Source of the DNA: Nocardiopsis suaedae
GTDB lineage: Bacteria; Actinomycetota; Actinomycetes; Streptosporangiales; Streptosporangiaceae
Direction of reading: 5' to 3'
Assembly: GCF_027706745.1 (NCBI RefSeq)
Contig: NZ_JAQFWP010000005.1
Span: 1 to 64,000 of the forward strand
DNA: 64,000 nucleotides
The position numbers and the translations under genes are program-made. The notes beneath the pieces are model-generated. The model searched no databases. It was not told the origin of the DNA and worked only from the letters and a program-made list of their open reading frames with translations. Shown piece after piece: positions 36,309 to 45,266 of the stretch. Position 1 is the first letter of the stretch; each line of letters begins with the position of its first letter.

Positions 36309-36418
36309 GCCGCCAGTGTAGCGAGGCCTTGCCGTGCCGGGGCTCCCGGGCTCGCGGCGGGGGACCCACCCGGTGCCGCCCCGGGGAGGAGCGTGCCGGG
36401 CGGCCGATAGTGTGGAAC

Positions 36419-36829
36419 GTGTACAACCGTCCGGTCACCGTTCTGCTCGCCGCCGCCCTCCAGGCGCTCGTCGCCCTGGTCGTGGTCTATGAGAGCGGCA
36501 CCCTCGTCTACCGCACCGTCCTCGGCGACGTCGCCGACACGTCCTTCGCCCTGCCGCTGGCCGTCTTCGGGTTCGCCGTGGCCGGGGCGCTCGGGTACGT
36601 GGCCTGGGGGCTGGTGATGCTGCGCCCGTGGGCGCGCACGCCGGTCGTGCTCACCCAGATCTTCATGCTGGTCGTCGCCTACTCCATGTACGAGGCCGAC
36701 CGGATGGCCGTCAGCGTGGGCATGGTCGCCGTGGCGGTCGCCGCGCTCGGCCTGGTGCTGGCGCCCTCCACCACCGCGGTGCTCTTCCCCGAGGAGGCGG
36801 GCGGCCGCGGCGCCGAGAGCGGCGGCTGA
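36419..36829 (+). CDS. Small membrane protein, unknown
   Basis: The 136-residue protein has four predicted membrane segments: TVLLAAALQALVALVVVYE, FALPLAVFGFAVAGALGYVAWGLVML, TPVVLTQIFMLVVAYSMY and VGMVAVAVAALGLVLAPST. It ends in a short Glu/Gly-rich tail. No family is certain, although many actinomycetes carry such a protein beside diacylglycerol kinase. GTG 36419 or GTG 36410 are possible starts; TAGTGT just upstream could be a -10 box for a leaderless mRNA. Confidence 0.72.
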   Translation: MYNRPVTVLLAAALQALVALVVVYESGTLVYRTVLGDVADTSFALPLAVFGFAVAGALGYVAWGLVMLRPWARTPVVLTQIFMLVVAYSMYEADRMAVSVGMVAVAVAALGLVLAPSTTAVLFPEEAGGRGAESGG

Positions 36830-36847
36830 GGCGGAGCCCGGGACGCG

Positions 36848-36881
36848 CACGGGCCCCGCGCCGTGCGGCGCGGGGCCCGTG
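36848..36881. terminator. Bidirectional terminator
   Basis: CACGGGCCCCGCGCC pairs perfectly over 15 bp with its complement around GTGC. It lies between the stops of the membrane protein gene (+) and the sigma factor gene (-). Confidence 0.88.
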
Positions 36882-36907
36882 CCAGGGCGGGTCCGGGGAC
36901 GCGCCCC

Positions 36908-37711
36908 TCACTCCTCGGTGGTCAGCGCCTGGCGGAGCTGGGCGAGCGTGCGTGCCAGCAGGCGGGAGACGTGCATCTGCGAGATGCCCAGCTCCTGGGC
37001 GATCTGCGACTGGGTCATGTTGCCGAAGAAGCGCAGCAGCAGAATGCGCTTCTCCCGCGGGGGAAGCTGCTCCAGCAGCGGCTTCAGGGACTCGCGGTAC
37101 TCCACGCCCTCCAGTGAGTCGTCCACGATGCCGAGCGAGTCGGCGACGGCCGGGGCGTCCTCGTCCCCGCTGTCGGGCGCGTCGAGGGAGACCGTGGAGT
37201 AGGCGTTGGCCGACTCCAGGCCCTCCAGCACCTCCTCCTCGCTCATGCCGAGGTGCTCGGCCAGCTCGTGCACGGTGGGCGCGCGGCCCTCCCGCTGCGA
37301 CAGGTCGCTGACCGCCTTGGTCAGGGAGAGCTTGAGCTCCTGCAGGCGGCGCGGCACCCGCACCGCCCAGCCCTTGTCGCGGAAGTGGCGCTTGATCTCG
37401 CCGACGATGGTCGGCGTGGCGTAGGTGGAGAACTCCACCCCGCGGTCCAGGTCGAACCGGTCGATCGACTTGATCAGCCCGATGGTGGCGACCTGGGTCA
37501 GGTCGTCGAGCCACTCGCCGCGGTTGCGGAAGCGCCGGGCGAGGTACTCCACGAGCGGCAGGTGCAGCTCCACGAGCTCGTCGCGGATCCGCTGGCGCTC
37601 CGGGGAGTCCTCGGGAAGCTCGCTCAGGCGCTCGAACAACTCTCGTGCGCGGGCCCGGTCCGGCACCGCGTGCTCCGTCTTCGCCGTCAGAGCGGGCCCC
37701 CTCTCGCTCAC
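36908..37711 (-). CDS. RNA polymerase sigma factor, SigB/SigF/SigH group
   Basis: The 267-residue sigma factor has region 2 (LPLVEYLARRFRNRGEWLDDLTQVATIGLIKSIDRFDLDRGVEFSTYATPTIVGEIKRHFRDKGWAVRVPRRLQEL), region 3 and region 4 with the HTH QSQIAQELGISQMHVSRLLARTLAQLR. It is of the stress/development group controlled by anti-sigma kinases. GTG 37711 overlaps the stop of the anti-sigma gene (GTGA), the usual order in these pairs. In Streptomyces SigH has the same neighbourhood. Confidence 0.93.
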   Translation of the reverse strand: MSERGPALTAKTEHAVPDRARARELFERLSELPEDSPERQRIRDELVELHLPLVEYLARRFRNRGEWLDDLTQVATIGLIKSIDRFDLDRGVEFSTYATPTIVGEIKRHFRDKGWAVRVPRRLQELKLSLTKAVSDLSQREGRAPTVHELAEHLGMSEEEVLEGLESANAYSTVSLDAPDSGDEDAPAVADSLGIVDDSLEGVEYRESLKPLLEQLPPREKRILLLRFFGNMTQSQIAQELGISQMHVSRLLARTLAQLRQALTTEE

Positions 37712-38133
37712 GCCGTCTCCACCGCGCCGCGCCGTTTGTGCAGGACGATGGAGACGCGGTCGTCGGGCCCGGCCGCGGTGTCGACCTCCCCGGCCAGGGC
37801 GGAGAGCACCGTCCAGGCGAAGGTGTCGCGGGCCGGGAGCCGGCCGTCCGCGGTCAGCACCGAGACGCTGATCCGCATGCCGTCGCCGGTGAGTTCGAAT
37901 TCGCAGGTCAGATCGGTGCCGGGGAGGGCCTGGGCGAGCAGCATCGCGCAGGCCTCGTCGACCCCGATGCGCAGGTCCTCGATCTCGTCGAGGGTGAAGT
38001 CCAGGCGGGCCGCCAGGCCGGCCGTCGCGGTGCGCAGCACGGACAGATAGGCGCTGTCGGCCGGCATCTTCACCGTGACGGCGTCGCGTACGTCCATGGC
38101 GCCCGACACGGGCGCGGCGGTTTCTTCGGTCAC
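37708..38133 (-). CDS. Anti-sigma factor, RsbW-like ATPase/kinase
   Basis: The 141-residue protein has the HATPase fold of RsbW-like anti-sigma kinases. The N-box is IEDLRIGVDEACAMLLAQAL, and the following strands include CEFELTGDGMRISVSV. The G-boxes are short, so kinase activity needs testing. The GTG start has GGAGGAGGG upstream. It is co-transcribed with the sigma gene it probably inhibits. The 265 bp between it and the GNAT gene hold no gene that I can support. Confidence 0.88.
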   Translation of the reverse strand: MTEETAAPVSGAMDVRDAVTVKMPADSAYLSVLRTATAGLAARLDFTLDEIEDLRIGVDEACAMLLAQALPGTDLTCEFELTGDGMRISVSVLTADGRLPARDTFAWTVLSALAGEVDTAAGPDDRVSIVLHKRRGAVETA

Positions 38134-38398
38134 GTCCCTCCTCCGGGAAGCGAGTGTGCCGCTTGAGTGCAATCTATCGTGTTTCCCGCCGGGGTGGCGG
38201 CACGCGGCCGGGTCCGTGTCCGCCGGACGGGCCGGTCGAAACGGGGTGAACCCGGACGGATCGGCAATGCCGGGCGGGGCAGTGCCCCGCACGTGGCGGA
38301 GGAACCCGAGGCAGGCCGCGCATTCGTGCGGGGAGGCGGATTCCGGTGCCCCCTCCGGCCCCGTCCCGCATGCCCCTACGGTCCCGCGAGGCGCGGCC

Positions 38399-38872
38399 CT
38401 AGCCCTGGCCGCCCAGGGCTTCCAGGGCCCCTCCGTCGAGCCGGAAGACGGTCCACTCGTCCATCGGCCGCGCGCCGAGGGACCGGTAGAACTCGATGGA
38501 GGGCGTGTTCCAGTCCAGCACCGACCACTCCAGGCGCCGGTAGCCGTGCTCGGTGCACACCCGGGCCAGCCCGGTCAGCAGGGCCTTGCCCAGGCCGCGG
38601 CCGCGCATCTCCGGGCGGACGTACAGGTCCTCCAGGTAGATGCCGTGGCGTCCCGTCCAGGTGGAGAAGTTCAGGAACCACAGGGCGAACCCCACGGCCT
38701 CCCCGTCCTCCTCGGCGATGTGGGCGTAGGCGGCCGCGCCGTCACCGAAGAGCGCGCGCTCGATGTCCGCCTCGGTCGCCTCGACGGCGTCGGGCTCGCG
38801 TTCGTACTCGGCGAGCTCGCGGATCATCTTCAGGATGGCCGGGACGTCGTCCGGGCGCGCGCGGCGGATCAT
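38399..38872 (-). CDS. GNAT-family N-acetyltransferase
   Basis: The 157-residue protein shows the GNAT fold: IRRARPDDVPAILKMIRELAEYERE, the acetyl-CoA site LYVRPEMRGRGLGKALLTGLARVC, and RLEWSVLDWNTPSIEFYRSLGARPMDEW. The pattern resembles spermidine/spermine (SAT-type) and thialysine acetyltransferases. GAGGAG stands before ATG 38872. Confidence 0.88.
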   Translation of the reverse strand: MIRRARPDDVPAILKMIRELAEYEREPDAVEATEADIERALFGDGAAAYAHIAEEDGEAVGFALWFLNFSTWTGRHGIYLEDLYVRPEMRGRGLGKALLTGLARVCTEHGYRRLEWSVLDWNTPSIEFYRSLGARPMDEWTVFRLDGGALEALGGQG

Positions 38873-38926
38873 GGGTCTCCTCGTAACCGGAAGGGGGGAC
38901 CCACGCTACCTCCCAGCGGAGACCCC

Positions 38927-38990
38927 CGATGATCTCGACGGAAGTGCTGTCGTACTCACGGGTATGACAGCATCCCCGTCGAGATCATCG
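38927..38990. repeat. 64-bp palindrome family, variant A, copy 2
   Basis: The left arm CGATGATCTCGACGGAAGTG and the right arm ending CCGTCGAGATCATCG form an inverted repeat with few mismatches (GGAAG against GGGGA). The same core flanks the split copy at 3450. It stands between the GNAT gene and the ABC ATPase gene, both on the minus strand. Confidence 0.9.
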
Positions 38991-39004
38991 GGAAGGGCGC
39001 GCTC

Positions 39005-39832
39005 TCAGAGGACCTTGGACAGGAACGCCTGGGTGCGCTCGTGCTGCGGGTCGGTGAGCACCCGCTTGGGCGCCCCGGACTCCACCACCACGCCGCCGTC
39101 CATGAAGACCAGGCTGTCGCCCACCTCCCGGGCGAAGCCCATCTCGTGGGTCACCACCACCATGGTCATGCCCTCGCGGGCCAGGTCCTTCATCACGTCC
39201 AGCACCTCGCCCACCAGCTCCGGGTCCAGGGCGCTGGTCGGCTCGTCGAAGAGCATCAGCTCCGGCCGCATGGCCAGCGCGCGGGCGATCGCCACCCGCT
39301 GCTGCTGCCCGCCGGAGAGCTGGCGCGGGAAGGACGCGGCCTTGTCCGCCAGCCCCACCTTGTCCAGCAGCTCCATCGCCGTCTCACGGGCGGCGGGGCG
39401 CGGCTCCCGCTTGACCCGCATCGGCGCCTCGACCACGTTGGCCAGCACCGACATGTGCGGGAACAGGTTGAAGGCCTGGAACACCATGCCGATGTCCCGG
39501 CGCTGCGCGGCCACCTGGGAGTCGCGCAGCTCGTAGAGGCGGCCGCGGTGCTGCCGGTAGCCCATCAGGCGCCCGTTCACCCACAGCCGTCCGCCGTTGA
39601 TCTTCTCCAGGTGGTTGATGCACCGCAGGAAGGTGGACTTGCCCGACCCCGAGGGGCCGACCACGCACGTCACCTCTCCGCGGCGCACCTCCAGGTCGAT
39701 GCCGCGCAGCACCTCCAGGCGCCCGAAGCTCTTGTGCACGTTCTCGGCCATGACCATCACGTCGTCGCCGGGGGCCTGCGGCAGGTCCCCGGCCTCCGTG
39801 GCTGCGCCCTCGCCGCCCGCCGTTGCGCTCAA
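39005..39832 (-). CDS. Polar amino acid ABC transporter ATPase (GlnQ-like)
   Basis: The 275-residue protein has Walker [10 protein letters not shown], signature [17 protein letters not shown], Walker [21 protein letters not shown], and the GlnQ-type [16 protein letters not shown]. It powers uptake of polar amino acids such as glutamine or glutamate. TTG 39832 overlaps the permease stop (TTGA) and has AAGGCGGG upstream; ATG starts further in lack a ribosome site. It is the last gene of the binding protein-permease-ATPase operon. Confidence 0.93.
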   Translation of the reverse strand: MSATAGGEGAATEAGDLPQAPGDDVMVMAENVHKSFGRLEVLRGIDLEVRRGEVTCVVGPSGSGKSTFLRCINHLEKINGGRLWVNGRLMGYRQHRGRLYELRDSQVAAQRRDIGMVFQAFNLFPHMSVLANVVEAPMRVKREPRPAARETAMELLDKVGLADKAASFPRQLSGGQQQRVAIARALAMRPELMLFDEPTSALDPELVGEVLDVMKDLAREGMTMVVVTHEMGFAREVGDSLVFMDGGVVVESGAPKRVLTDPQHERTQAFLSKVL

Positions 39833-40773
39833 TGTCCCGCCTTGCTCTGCATCATCGTCACTTCGGCCTGCGCGGTGCGGTCGCCCCGGGTGAAGGAGCG
39901 CTCCAGGAAGTACTGGCCCACCATCAGGACACTGGTGATGGCCAGGTACCACAGGCAGGCCGCCACCAGCATCGGGAACAGGTCGAAGGTGCGGTTGCCG
40001 ATGGCCCGGAGCTGGAAGAACAGCTCGGTGGTCAGCGGGATCGCCGACACCAGCGAGGTGTCCTTCAGCATCGCGGTGACCTCGTTGCCGGTGGGCGGCA
40101 CGATCACCCGCAGCGCCTGCGGCAGGGTGATGCGGCGCAGGATCAGCCCGCGGCCCATGCCCAGCGCCTGGGCGGCCTCGGTCTGGCCCTTGTCCACCGA
40201 CAGCAGGCCGGCGCGCACGATCTCGGCCATGTAGGCGCCCTGGGACAGCGCCAGCGCCAGCAGCGCCGCCATGAACGGGGTGAGCACCTCGTTCATCGGC
40301 ACGCTGTAGAAGCGGGCGTCGCCGTCCAGGCCGAGCGCGGGCATCCAGTAGTCGTCGAACGGGAGCCCCAGCTCCAGGTTCTGGTACAGGATGCCCATGT
40401 TGCCGAAGAGCACGCAAAGCACCAGGCGCGGGACGGCGCGGAAGAACCAGGTGTACAGCCAGGCCAGGCCGGACAGGATCGGGTTGCCCGACAGGCGCAT
40501 CACCGCGGCGACGATGCCGAGGGTGATGCCCACCGCCATGGCGAGCACGGTCAGCTTGAGGGTGGTCCACACGCCGTAGAGCACCGGCGGGGAGAACATG
40601 TTCTCCAGCAGGAACGGCCAGTTGAACTTGTCGTTCGTGACCAGCATGTGGACGAACATGGCCGCCAGGACCAGCAGGACGGCCGCGGCGATCCAGCGGC
40701 CCGGGTGGCGGACGGGCACGGCCTTGATCGGCTCGGGCGCCGTCCGCCCCTCGGTCGGGGTCGGTGTGCTCAC
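39829..40773 (-). CDS. Polar amino acid ABC transporter permease (HisM/GlnP-like)
   Basis: The 314-residue permease has a cytoplasmic start, a first helix [21 protein letters not shown] and the BPD_transp core from about residue 70 ([32 protein letters not shown]). The EAA motif is [34 protein letters not shown]. It works as homodimer or with a second permease, but only one permease gene is present. GTG 40773 has AAGAGGG upstream. Confidence 0.92.
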   Translation of the reverse strand: MSTPTPTEGRTAPEPIKAVPVRHPGRWIAAAVLLVLAAMFVHMLVTNDKFNWPFLLENMFSPPVLYGVWTTLKLTVLAMAVGITLGIVAAVMRLSGNPILSGLAWLYTWFFRAVPRLVLCVLFGNMGILYQNLELGLPFDDYWMPALGLDGDARFYSVPMNEVLTPFMAALLALALSQGAYMAEIVRAGLLSVDKGQTEAAQALGMGRGLILRRITLPQALRVIVPPTGNEVTAMLKDTSLVSAIPLTTELFFQLRAIGNRTFDLFPMLVAACLWYLAITSVLMVGQYFLERSFTRGDRTAQAEVTMMQSKAGH

Positions 40774-40782
40774 GCGGCCCTC

Positions 40783-41721
40783 TTACTCCTCGACGTCGGG
40801 GTTGATCTCGGCCTTCTCGATGGTTCCCTGGCCGGCCAGGTCCCACTCGGCGAGGATCTCCTCGTAGGTGCCGTCGTCGATGATCGCCTGGTAGCCGGCC
40901 CGGATCGCCTCGGACAGCTCCCCGTTCTCCTTGTTGACGACCGCTCCGTAGGGGGCCGCCTCGTACTGCTCGCCGAGCGTCTCCAGCTGGCCGTCGGTCT
41001 GCTCGACGGCGTAGACCGCCACCGGCATGTCGGCCAGCCCGGCGTCGCTCTTGCCGGACACGATCGACTGCGTGGCCTGGTCCTGGCGCTCGTACTGGTC
41101 GATCTTGATCGCCGGGTCGCCGGCCTCCTCGCAGGCGTCGCTGCGCTTCTGGACGTCCTCCACCTGCACGGTGTTGGCCTGCACGGCCACGGTCATCCCG
41201 CACGCGTCGTCCGGGTCGACGCCCTCCGGGTTGCCCGCGGCGGTGAACCACTGGGTGCCCACGGTGTAGTAGCTCACCATGTCCACCTGCTCCATGCGCT
41301 CGGCGTTGATGGTGAACGAGGAGACGCCCACGTCGTACTTGCCGCTGTCCACGCCCTCGACGATGGTGCCGAAGGTGGAGGACTCCCAGGTGGTGTCCAG
41401 GTCCATCTTGGCCGCGACCGCGTCGAACAGGTCGACGTTGAAGCCGATCACGGTGGAGCCGTCGGCGTCGAGGAACTCACCGGGGGCGTAGCTGGCGTCC
41501 ACCCCGATGGTCAGCCCGCCCTCCTGCCGGACGTCGTCCGGCACCAGCGCGGCGACCTCCTCGTCGGCCTGGACCTCGGGGGCGCCGCCGCCGTCGGCGC
41601 CGTCCTCCTCGGAGGCGCCGCCGCCGCAGGCCGTCGCGGCCAGGGTGGCGGCCGCGGCTCCGGCGGCGAGCAGGCCTCTGGCGCGGAATGGGGTCATGGG
41701 GGAGCTCGTCGGCGAGGCCAC
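40783..41721 (-). CDS. Amino acid ABC transporter substrate-binding lipoprotein
   Basis: The 312-residue protein has a signal with lipobox LAATAC (about residues 27-32) and an SBP_bac_3 domain: [75 protein letters not shown]. It binds a polar amino acid, with an arginine-poor site that cannot be assigned. GTG 41721 has AAGGAG seven bases upstream; ATG 41697 is an alternative that lacks a site. It is the first gene of the uptake operon. Confidence 0.9.
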   Translation of the reverse strand: MASPTSSPMTPFRARGLLAAGAAAATLAATACGGGASEEDGADGGGAPEVQADEEVAALVPDDVRQEGGLTIGVDASYAPGEFLDADGSTVIGFNVDLFDAVAAKMDLDTTWESSTFGTIVEGVDSGKYDVGVSSFTINAERMEQVDMVSYYTVGTQWFTAAGNPEGVDPDDACGMTVAVQANTVQVEDVQKRSDACEEAGDPAIKIDQYERQDQATQSIVSGKSDAGLADMPVAVYAVEQTDGQLETLGEQYEAAPYGAVVNKENGELSEAIRAGYQAIIDDGTYEEILAEWDLAGQGTIEKAEINPDVEE

Positions 41722-42084
41722 GGTGGGTCTCCTTCGGGCCGGGGGCGCGCTGGCGCCCGGACTGGCTGCGTCCGCCCGCGTCCGCGCCGGAGGCCGGGAT
41801 CGGCCGACACCCGGCCGGTACCGCGGTCGTCCCATGCTCGTCCACCCGGCATGTTGCTCCGGTCACCGTTGTGAGATGATTGGGTAACGGGTCACCCCCG
41901 TGGACGAGACGGCGCTTGGCCTGCATACCGGCCGAGCGGAGGCCGGCTCGTACGCCCCGGCCCTGGCCGGCCGGGAGCGGAGCCGTCCCCTAGCACCCAC
42001 TCGCCTCCGCGCGCCGTCCATCTGATCACCCGCCCCCGTGTCATGGCCGACCGGAGGGCACCGATGTACTGAGGGGTTTGTGAG
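41722..42084. other. Divergent promoter region between the uptake operon and malic enzyme
   Basis: The 363-bp stretch separates divergent genes. On the minus strand the AT-richer part CCGTTACCCAATCATCTCACAACG (about 41895-41872) may hold the operon promoter. GGTCACC occurs twice around it (41862 and 41890). A second AT-richer stretch just before the malic enzyme start (GATGTACTGAGGGG) contains its ribosome site. No gene is seen. Confidence 0.5.
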
Positions 42085-43275
42085 TTGACCACCGAAGAGC
42101 CGCGCGAGCGGCATACCGAGCGCGATTCCGATCCGGCCTTCGCCCTGCACCGGGGCGGCAAGCTGGAGGTCCGGTCCACGGTCGACGTGAGCGACCACGC
42201 CGGGCTGTCCCTGGCCTACACCCCCGGTGTCGCGCGTGTGTGCAGCGGCATCGCCGAATCCCCCGAGCTCGTCGACGCCTACACCTGGAGGTCCAACCTG
42301 GTCGCGGTCGTCACCGACGGCTCGGCCGTGCTGGGCCTGGGCGACATCGGCCCGGAGGCCTCGCTTCCGGTCATGGAGGGCAAGTCGCTGCTGTTCAAGC
42401 AGTTCGGCGGCGTCGACTCGGTGCCGATCGCGCTCAACTGCACCGACGCCGACGACCTGGTGGAGACGGTCGCCCGGATGGCGCCCTCCTTCGGCGGGAT
42501 CAACCTGGAGGACATCTCCGCGCCGCGCTGCTTCGAGGTCGAGCGCCGGCTGCGGGAGCGCCTGGACATCCCGGTCTTCCACGACGACCAGCACGGCACC
42601 GCGATCGTGACGGTGGCGGCGCTGCGCAACGCGGCCCGGCTGACCGGCCGCACCCTGGGCGACCTGCGCGCCGTGGTCTCGGGCGCGGGCGCGGCCGGGG
42701 TGGCGGTCACCAAGATGCTGCTCGACGGCGGCATCGGCGACATCGCCGTGGCCGACAGCAAGGGCATGATCTACGCCGGCCGCGACGGGCTCACCCCGGT
42801 CAAGGAGGAGCTGGCGGCGATCAGCAACCGGGCCGGGCTCGAGGGCTCGATCGAGAACGCGCTCTCGGGGGCCGACGTGTTCATCGGGCTCTCCGCGGGC
42901 GAGGTGCCCGAGGAGGTCGTGGCGACCATGGCGCCGCAGGCCATCATCTGCGCGATGGCCAACCCCAACCCGGAGGTCCACCCGGACGTGGCGCGCAAGT
43001 ACGCCGGCGTCGTGGCCACCGGGCGCAGCGACTTCCCCAACCAGATCAACAACGTGCTGGCGTTCCCCGGCGTCTTCCGGGGCGCGCTGGACGCGGGCGC
43101 CTCGGACATCACCGAGGGCATGAAGCTCGCGGCCGCCGACGCGCTGGCCGACCTGGTCGGCGACGACCTCGCCGCCGACTACATCATCCCGAGCACCTTC
43201 GACGAGCGGGTCGTCCCGGCGGTCGCGGCCGCCGTGGCGGCCCGGGCCCGCAAGGACGGGGTGGCGCGGGCCTGA
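42085..43275 (+). CDS. NAD(P)-dependent malic enzyme
   Basis: The 396-residue protein has the malic enzyme N-domain ([28 protein letters not shown]) and metal/substrate residues in [15 protein letters not shown] and [11 protein letters not shown]. The NAD-binding Rossmann motif is [20 protein letters not shown]. At about 400 residues it is of the short bacterial type. It converts malate to pyruvate with reduction of NAD(P). TTG 42085 has GAGGGG eight bases upstream. Streptomyces has a malic enzyme gene at this relative place too, as I recall. Confidence 0.93.
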   Translation: MTTEEPRERHTERDSDPAFALHRGGKLEVRSTVDVSDHAGLSLAYTPGVARVCSGIAESPELVDAYTWRSNLVAVVTDGSAVLGLGDIGPEASLPVMEGKSLLFKQFGGVDSVPIALNCTDADDLVETVARMAPSFGGINLEDISAPRCFEVERRLRERLDIPVFHDDQHGTAIVTVAALRNAARLTGRTLGDLRAVVSGAGAAGVAVTKMLLDGGIGDIAVADSKGMIYAGRDGLTPVKEELAAISNRAGLEGSIENALSGADVFIGLSAGEVPEEVVATMAPQAIICAMANPNPEVHPDVARKYAGVVATGRSDFPNQINNVLAFPGVFRGALDAGASDITEGMKLAAADALADLVGDDLAADYIIPSTFDERVVPAVAAAVAARARKDGVARA

Positions 43276-43284
43276 TCCGCCCGC

Positions 43285-43310
43285 CCACCGTCCGGGTAGT
43301 CGGACGGTGG
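43285..43310. terminator. malic enzyme terminator 1
   Basis: CCACCGTCCG and CGGACGGTGG pair over 10 bp with loop GGTAGT, ten bases after the malic enzyme stop. Confidence 0.8.
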
Positions 43311-43320
43311 CCCACCGTAG

Positions 43321-43354
43321 CGGATCCGGAGCGGGGCCGCCCGCTCCGGATCCG
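43321..43354. terminator. malic enzyme terminator 2
   Basis: CGGATCCGGAGCGGG and its complement form a perfect 15-bp stem with loop GCCG, a second hairpin in tandem that can also stop transcription from the convergent DUF397 gene. Confidence 0.8.
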
Positions 43355-43427
43355 TGGTGTGTGGGCCCCTCCGGCCCGCGGGGTGTGCCGCCCGCGGGTT
43401 CTGGGCCCAAGGGGGGGTCGGGGGAGG

Positions 43428-43637
43428 CTAGAGCCGCCCGTCGGCCGCGGCCCCGACGAAGGAGGCCCAGGCGGCGTGGCCGAAGGCCAGGACCGCCCCC
43501 TCCGGTGCGCGGGAGTCGCGCACCCATGTGCCCGTCGGCACGTCCGCCACCTCGACGCACTGGCCGCCGCCGGTGCTGCTGTGGCTGCTCGTCCGCCACC
43601 GGGGGTGCCGGGGGAGCTGTGGATCGATCGCGGGCAT
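43428..43637 (-). CDS. DUF397 protein
   Basis: The 69-residue protein has the DUF397 pattern WRTSSHSSTGGGQCVEVADVPTGTWVRDSRAPEGAVLAFGHAAWASFVGAA. It follows the XRE gene by 23 bp on the same strand. This is a second XRE/DUF397 module in the window. Confidence 0.9.
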   Translation of the reverse strand: MPAIDPQLPRHPRWRTSSHSSTGGGQCVEVADVPTGTWVRDSRAPEGAVLAFGHAAWASFVGAAADGRL

Positions 43638-43660
43638 GCCGCGCCTCCTCGTGTTGCGGT

Positions 43661-44554
43661 TCACTCGTCTTCCGGCGCCCGCGCCCGCATGGCGCGCTCC
43701 ATCTCCGCCAGGACCTGGCGGGTCCTTTCCGGGTGCAGCGCGGCGGTGCGCAGGTGCTCGAAGGCCACCGTGTAGAAGTGCACCTCCTTGGCCTTTTCTA
43801 TATAGAGGCTGCTCGTCAGGTTCTCCAAATGGACGAGTTTGGGGGTGTGGATATCGGATTCGGGGAACTCGAGGATGTCGAATGCCCCGTCGAGTCCGGA
43901 ATGCACCCCGATTCCGAAAGGTACGACCTGCAGGGTGACCTGCGTCCTGCGCCCCGCCTCCAGCAGGTACGCGATCTGGTCGGCCATCACCTGCGGCCCC
44001 CCGACCGGGCGGTGCAGGACCGACTCGTCCAGCACCACCCACACGTGCGGGGACGGCGAGCGCTCCGAGAACAGCAGTTCCCGGCGCCGGATGCGCAGCT
44101 CCACCCGCCGTTCGACCTCCTCGGGGGCGACCGAGGCCGGGTGCGCCTCCAGGAGGGCGCGGGCGTAGGCCTCGGTCTGGAACAGCCCGGGGACGATCTG
44201 CGCCTGGTAGAAGCGGAGCACCGCCGCCTCGGGCTCCAGGCCGAGGTAGACCTCGAACCGCTCGGGCATGACGTCGCCGTACACGTGCCACCAGCCGCGC
44301 CGCCGCGACTCGCGGGCCAGCGTCACCAGGGAGCCGCGCAGGGCCGTGTCCTCCACCTTGTACAGGTCGAGCAGGTCGCGCACGTCGTCGGAGTTGGTGG
44401 CGACCTGGCCGCGTTCGATCCGCGACAGCTTGCTGCCGGACCAGGCCATCCGCTCCGCCGCCTCTTCTCCGGTCATTCCGGCGTTTTCCCGCAGACGGCG
44501 CAATTCGACGCCGAGTCGGCGCCGCCGGGCCGTGGGGCTGTTGGACGCGGGCAT
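43661..44554 (-). CDS. XRE-family regulator with DUF5753 domain
   Basis: The 297-residue protein has an N-terminal helix-turn-helix (LGVELRRLRENAGMTGEEAAERMAWSGSKLSRIERGQVATN) and the C-terminal DUF5753-type domain (LRFYQAQIVPGLFQTEAYARALLEAHPASV). AGGAGG stands before ATG 44554. A stretch near 43795-43870 is much less GC-rich than the rest (TTTTCTATATAGAG), a hint of foreign origin. The gene diverges from an RsbW-like ATPase gene. Confidence 0.92.
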   Translation of the reverse strand: MPASNSPTARRRRLGVELRRLRENAGMTGEEAAERMAWSGSKLSRIERGQVATNSDDVRDLLDLYKVEDTALRGSLVTLARESRRRGWWHVYGDVMPERFEVYLGLEPEAAVLRFYQAQIVPGLFQTEAYARALLEAHPASVAPEEVERRVELRIRRRELLFSERSPSPHVWVVLDESVLHRPVGGPQVMADQIAYLLEAGRRTQVTLQVVPFGIGVHSGLDGAFDILEFPESDIHTPKLVHLENLTSSLYIEKAKEVHFYTVAFEHLRTAALHPERTRQVLAEMERAMRARAPEDE

Positions 44555-44743
44555 GGTGACCTCCTGGCTGAGGGGAGTGCCGAAAGGAGAACGGAACGAG
44601 GCTACTGGACATCAGAGGGAGGTAAAGCGGGTAGGGAAAAATCAGGGAAGCAATTGCAGCGGCCGGGGCGCGAGGGGAGGATGGTCACCCGGGCGCGGGC
44701 CCGGAGCTGCCGGAGCGCCACCACGCCCAGGGGGGAGTCAGCC

Positions 44744-45256
44744 ATGAGCGCGACACTTCAGGGACGGCCTGCCCGGGAGTTCCCGGCGGTCCCCCGGGCG
44801 CGGGGGGCGGGCGCGGTGGTCATGGCCCGCTGCGGGTTCCCCGGCGAGGAGCCGTACGTGCGCGAGGCGCGCGCCTTCGTGCGCTCCACGCTCGCGCTGT
44901 GCCCGGCCCTGAAGGACGACCTGGTGGACGCCGCCACGCTGCTGGTCAGCGAGGTGGCCTCGAACGCGGTCCGGCACACCCGCAGCGGCGAGCCCGGCGG
45001 GCGCTTCGGCGTGGAGGTGGTGCACCGCCCCGGGGCGGTGACCGTGGCCGTGCACGACGAGGGGCCGCGCCCGGACGCCCCCGGCGGACGCCCCGCCGTG
45101 GGCGGGTTCTCCCCCGACGCCGAGAGCGGCCGCGGGCTGGCGATGGTGGAGGCGGTGTCCAGCGAATGGCACACCGCCCCGATGCCCGGCGGCCGCGTGG
45201 TCGCCTTCTCCCTCGACCCCGGGGCCCCGGCCGACGGCGCCGCCGCCGATCGCTAG
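44744..45256 (+). CDS. RsbW-like ATP-binding protein
   Basis: The 170-residue protein has a HATPase_c fold as in anti-sigma regulatory factors: AATLLVSEVASNAVRHTRSGEPG (N-box), VAVHDEGPRPDAP (G1) and DAESGRGLAMVEAVSSEWH (G2). Such proteins are abundant in actinomycetes next to XRE/DUF397 genes. A phosphorylation target is not known. GGGGGAG precedes the ATG. Confidence 0.88.
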   Translation: MSATLQGRPAREFPAVPRARGAGAVVMARCGFPGEEPYVREARAFVRSTLALCPALKDDLVDAATLLVSEVASNAVRHTRSGEPGGRFGVEVVHRPGAVTVAVHDEGPRPDAPGGRPAVGGFSPDAESGRGLAMVEAVSSEWHTAPMPGGRVVAFSLDPGAPADGAAADR

Positions 45257-45266
45257 GGTGCGGGGC

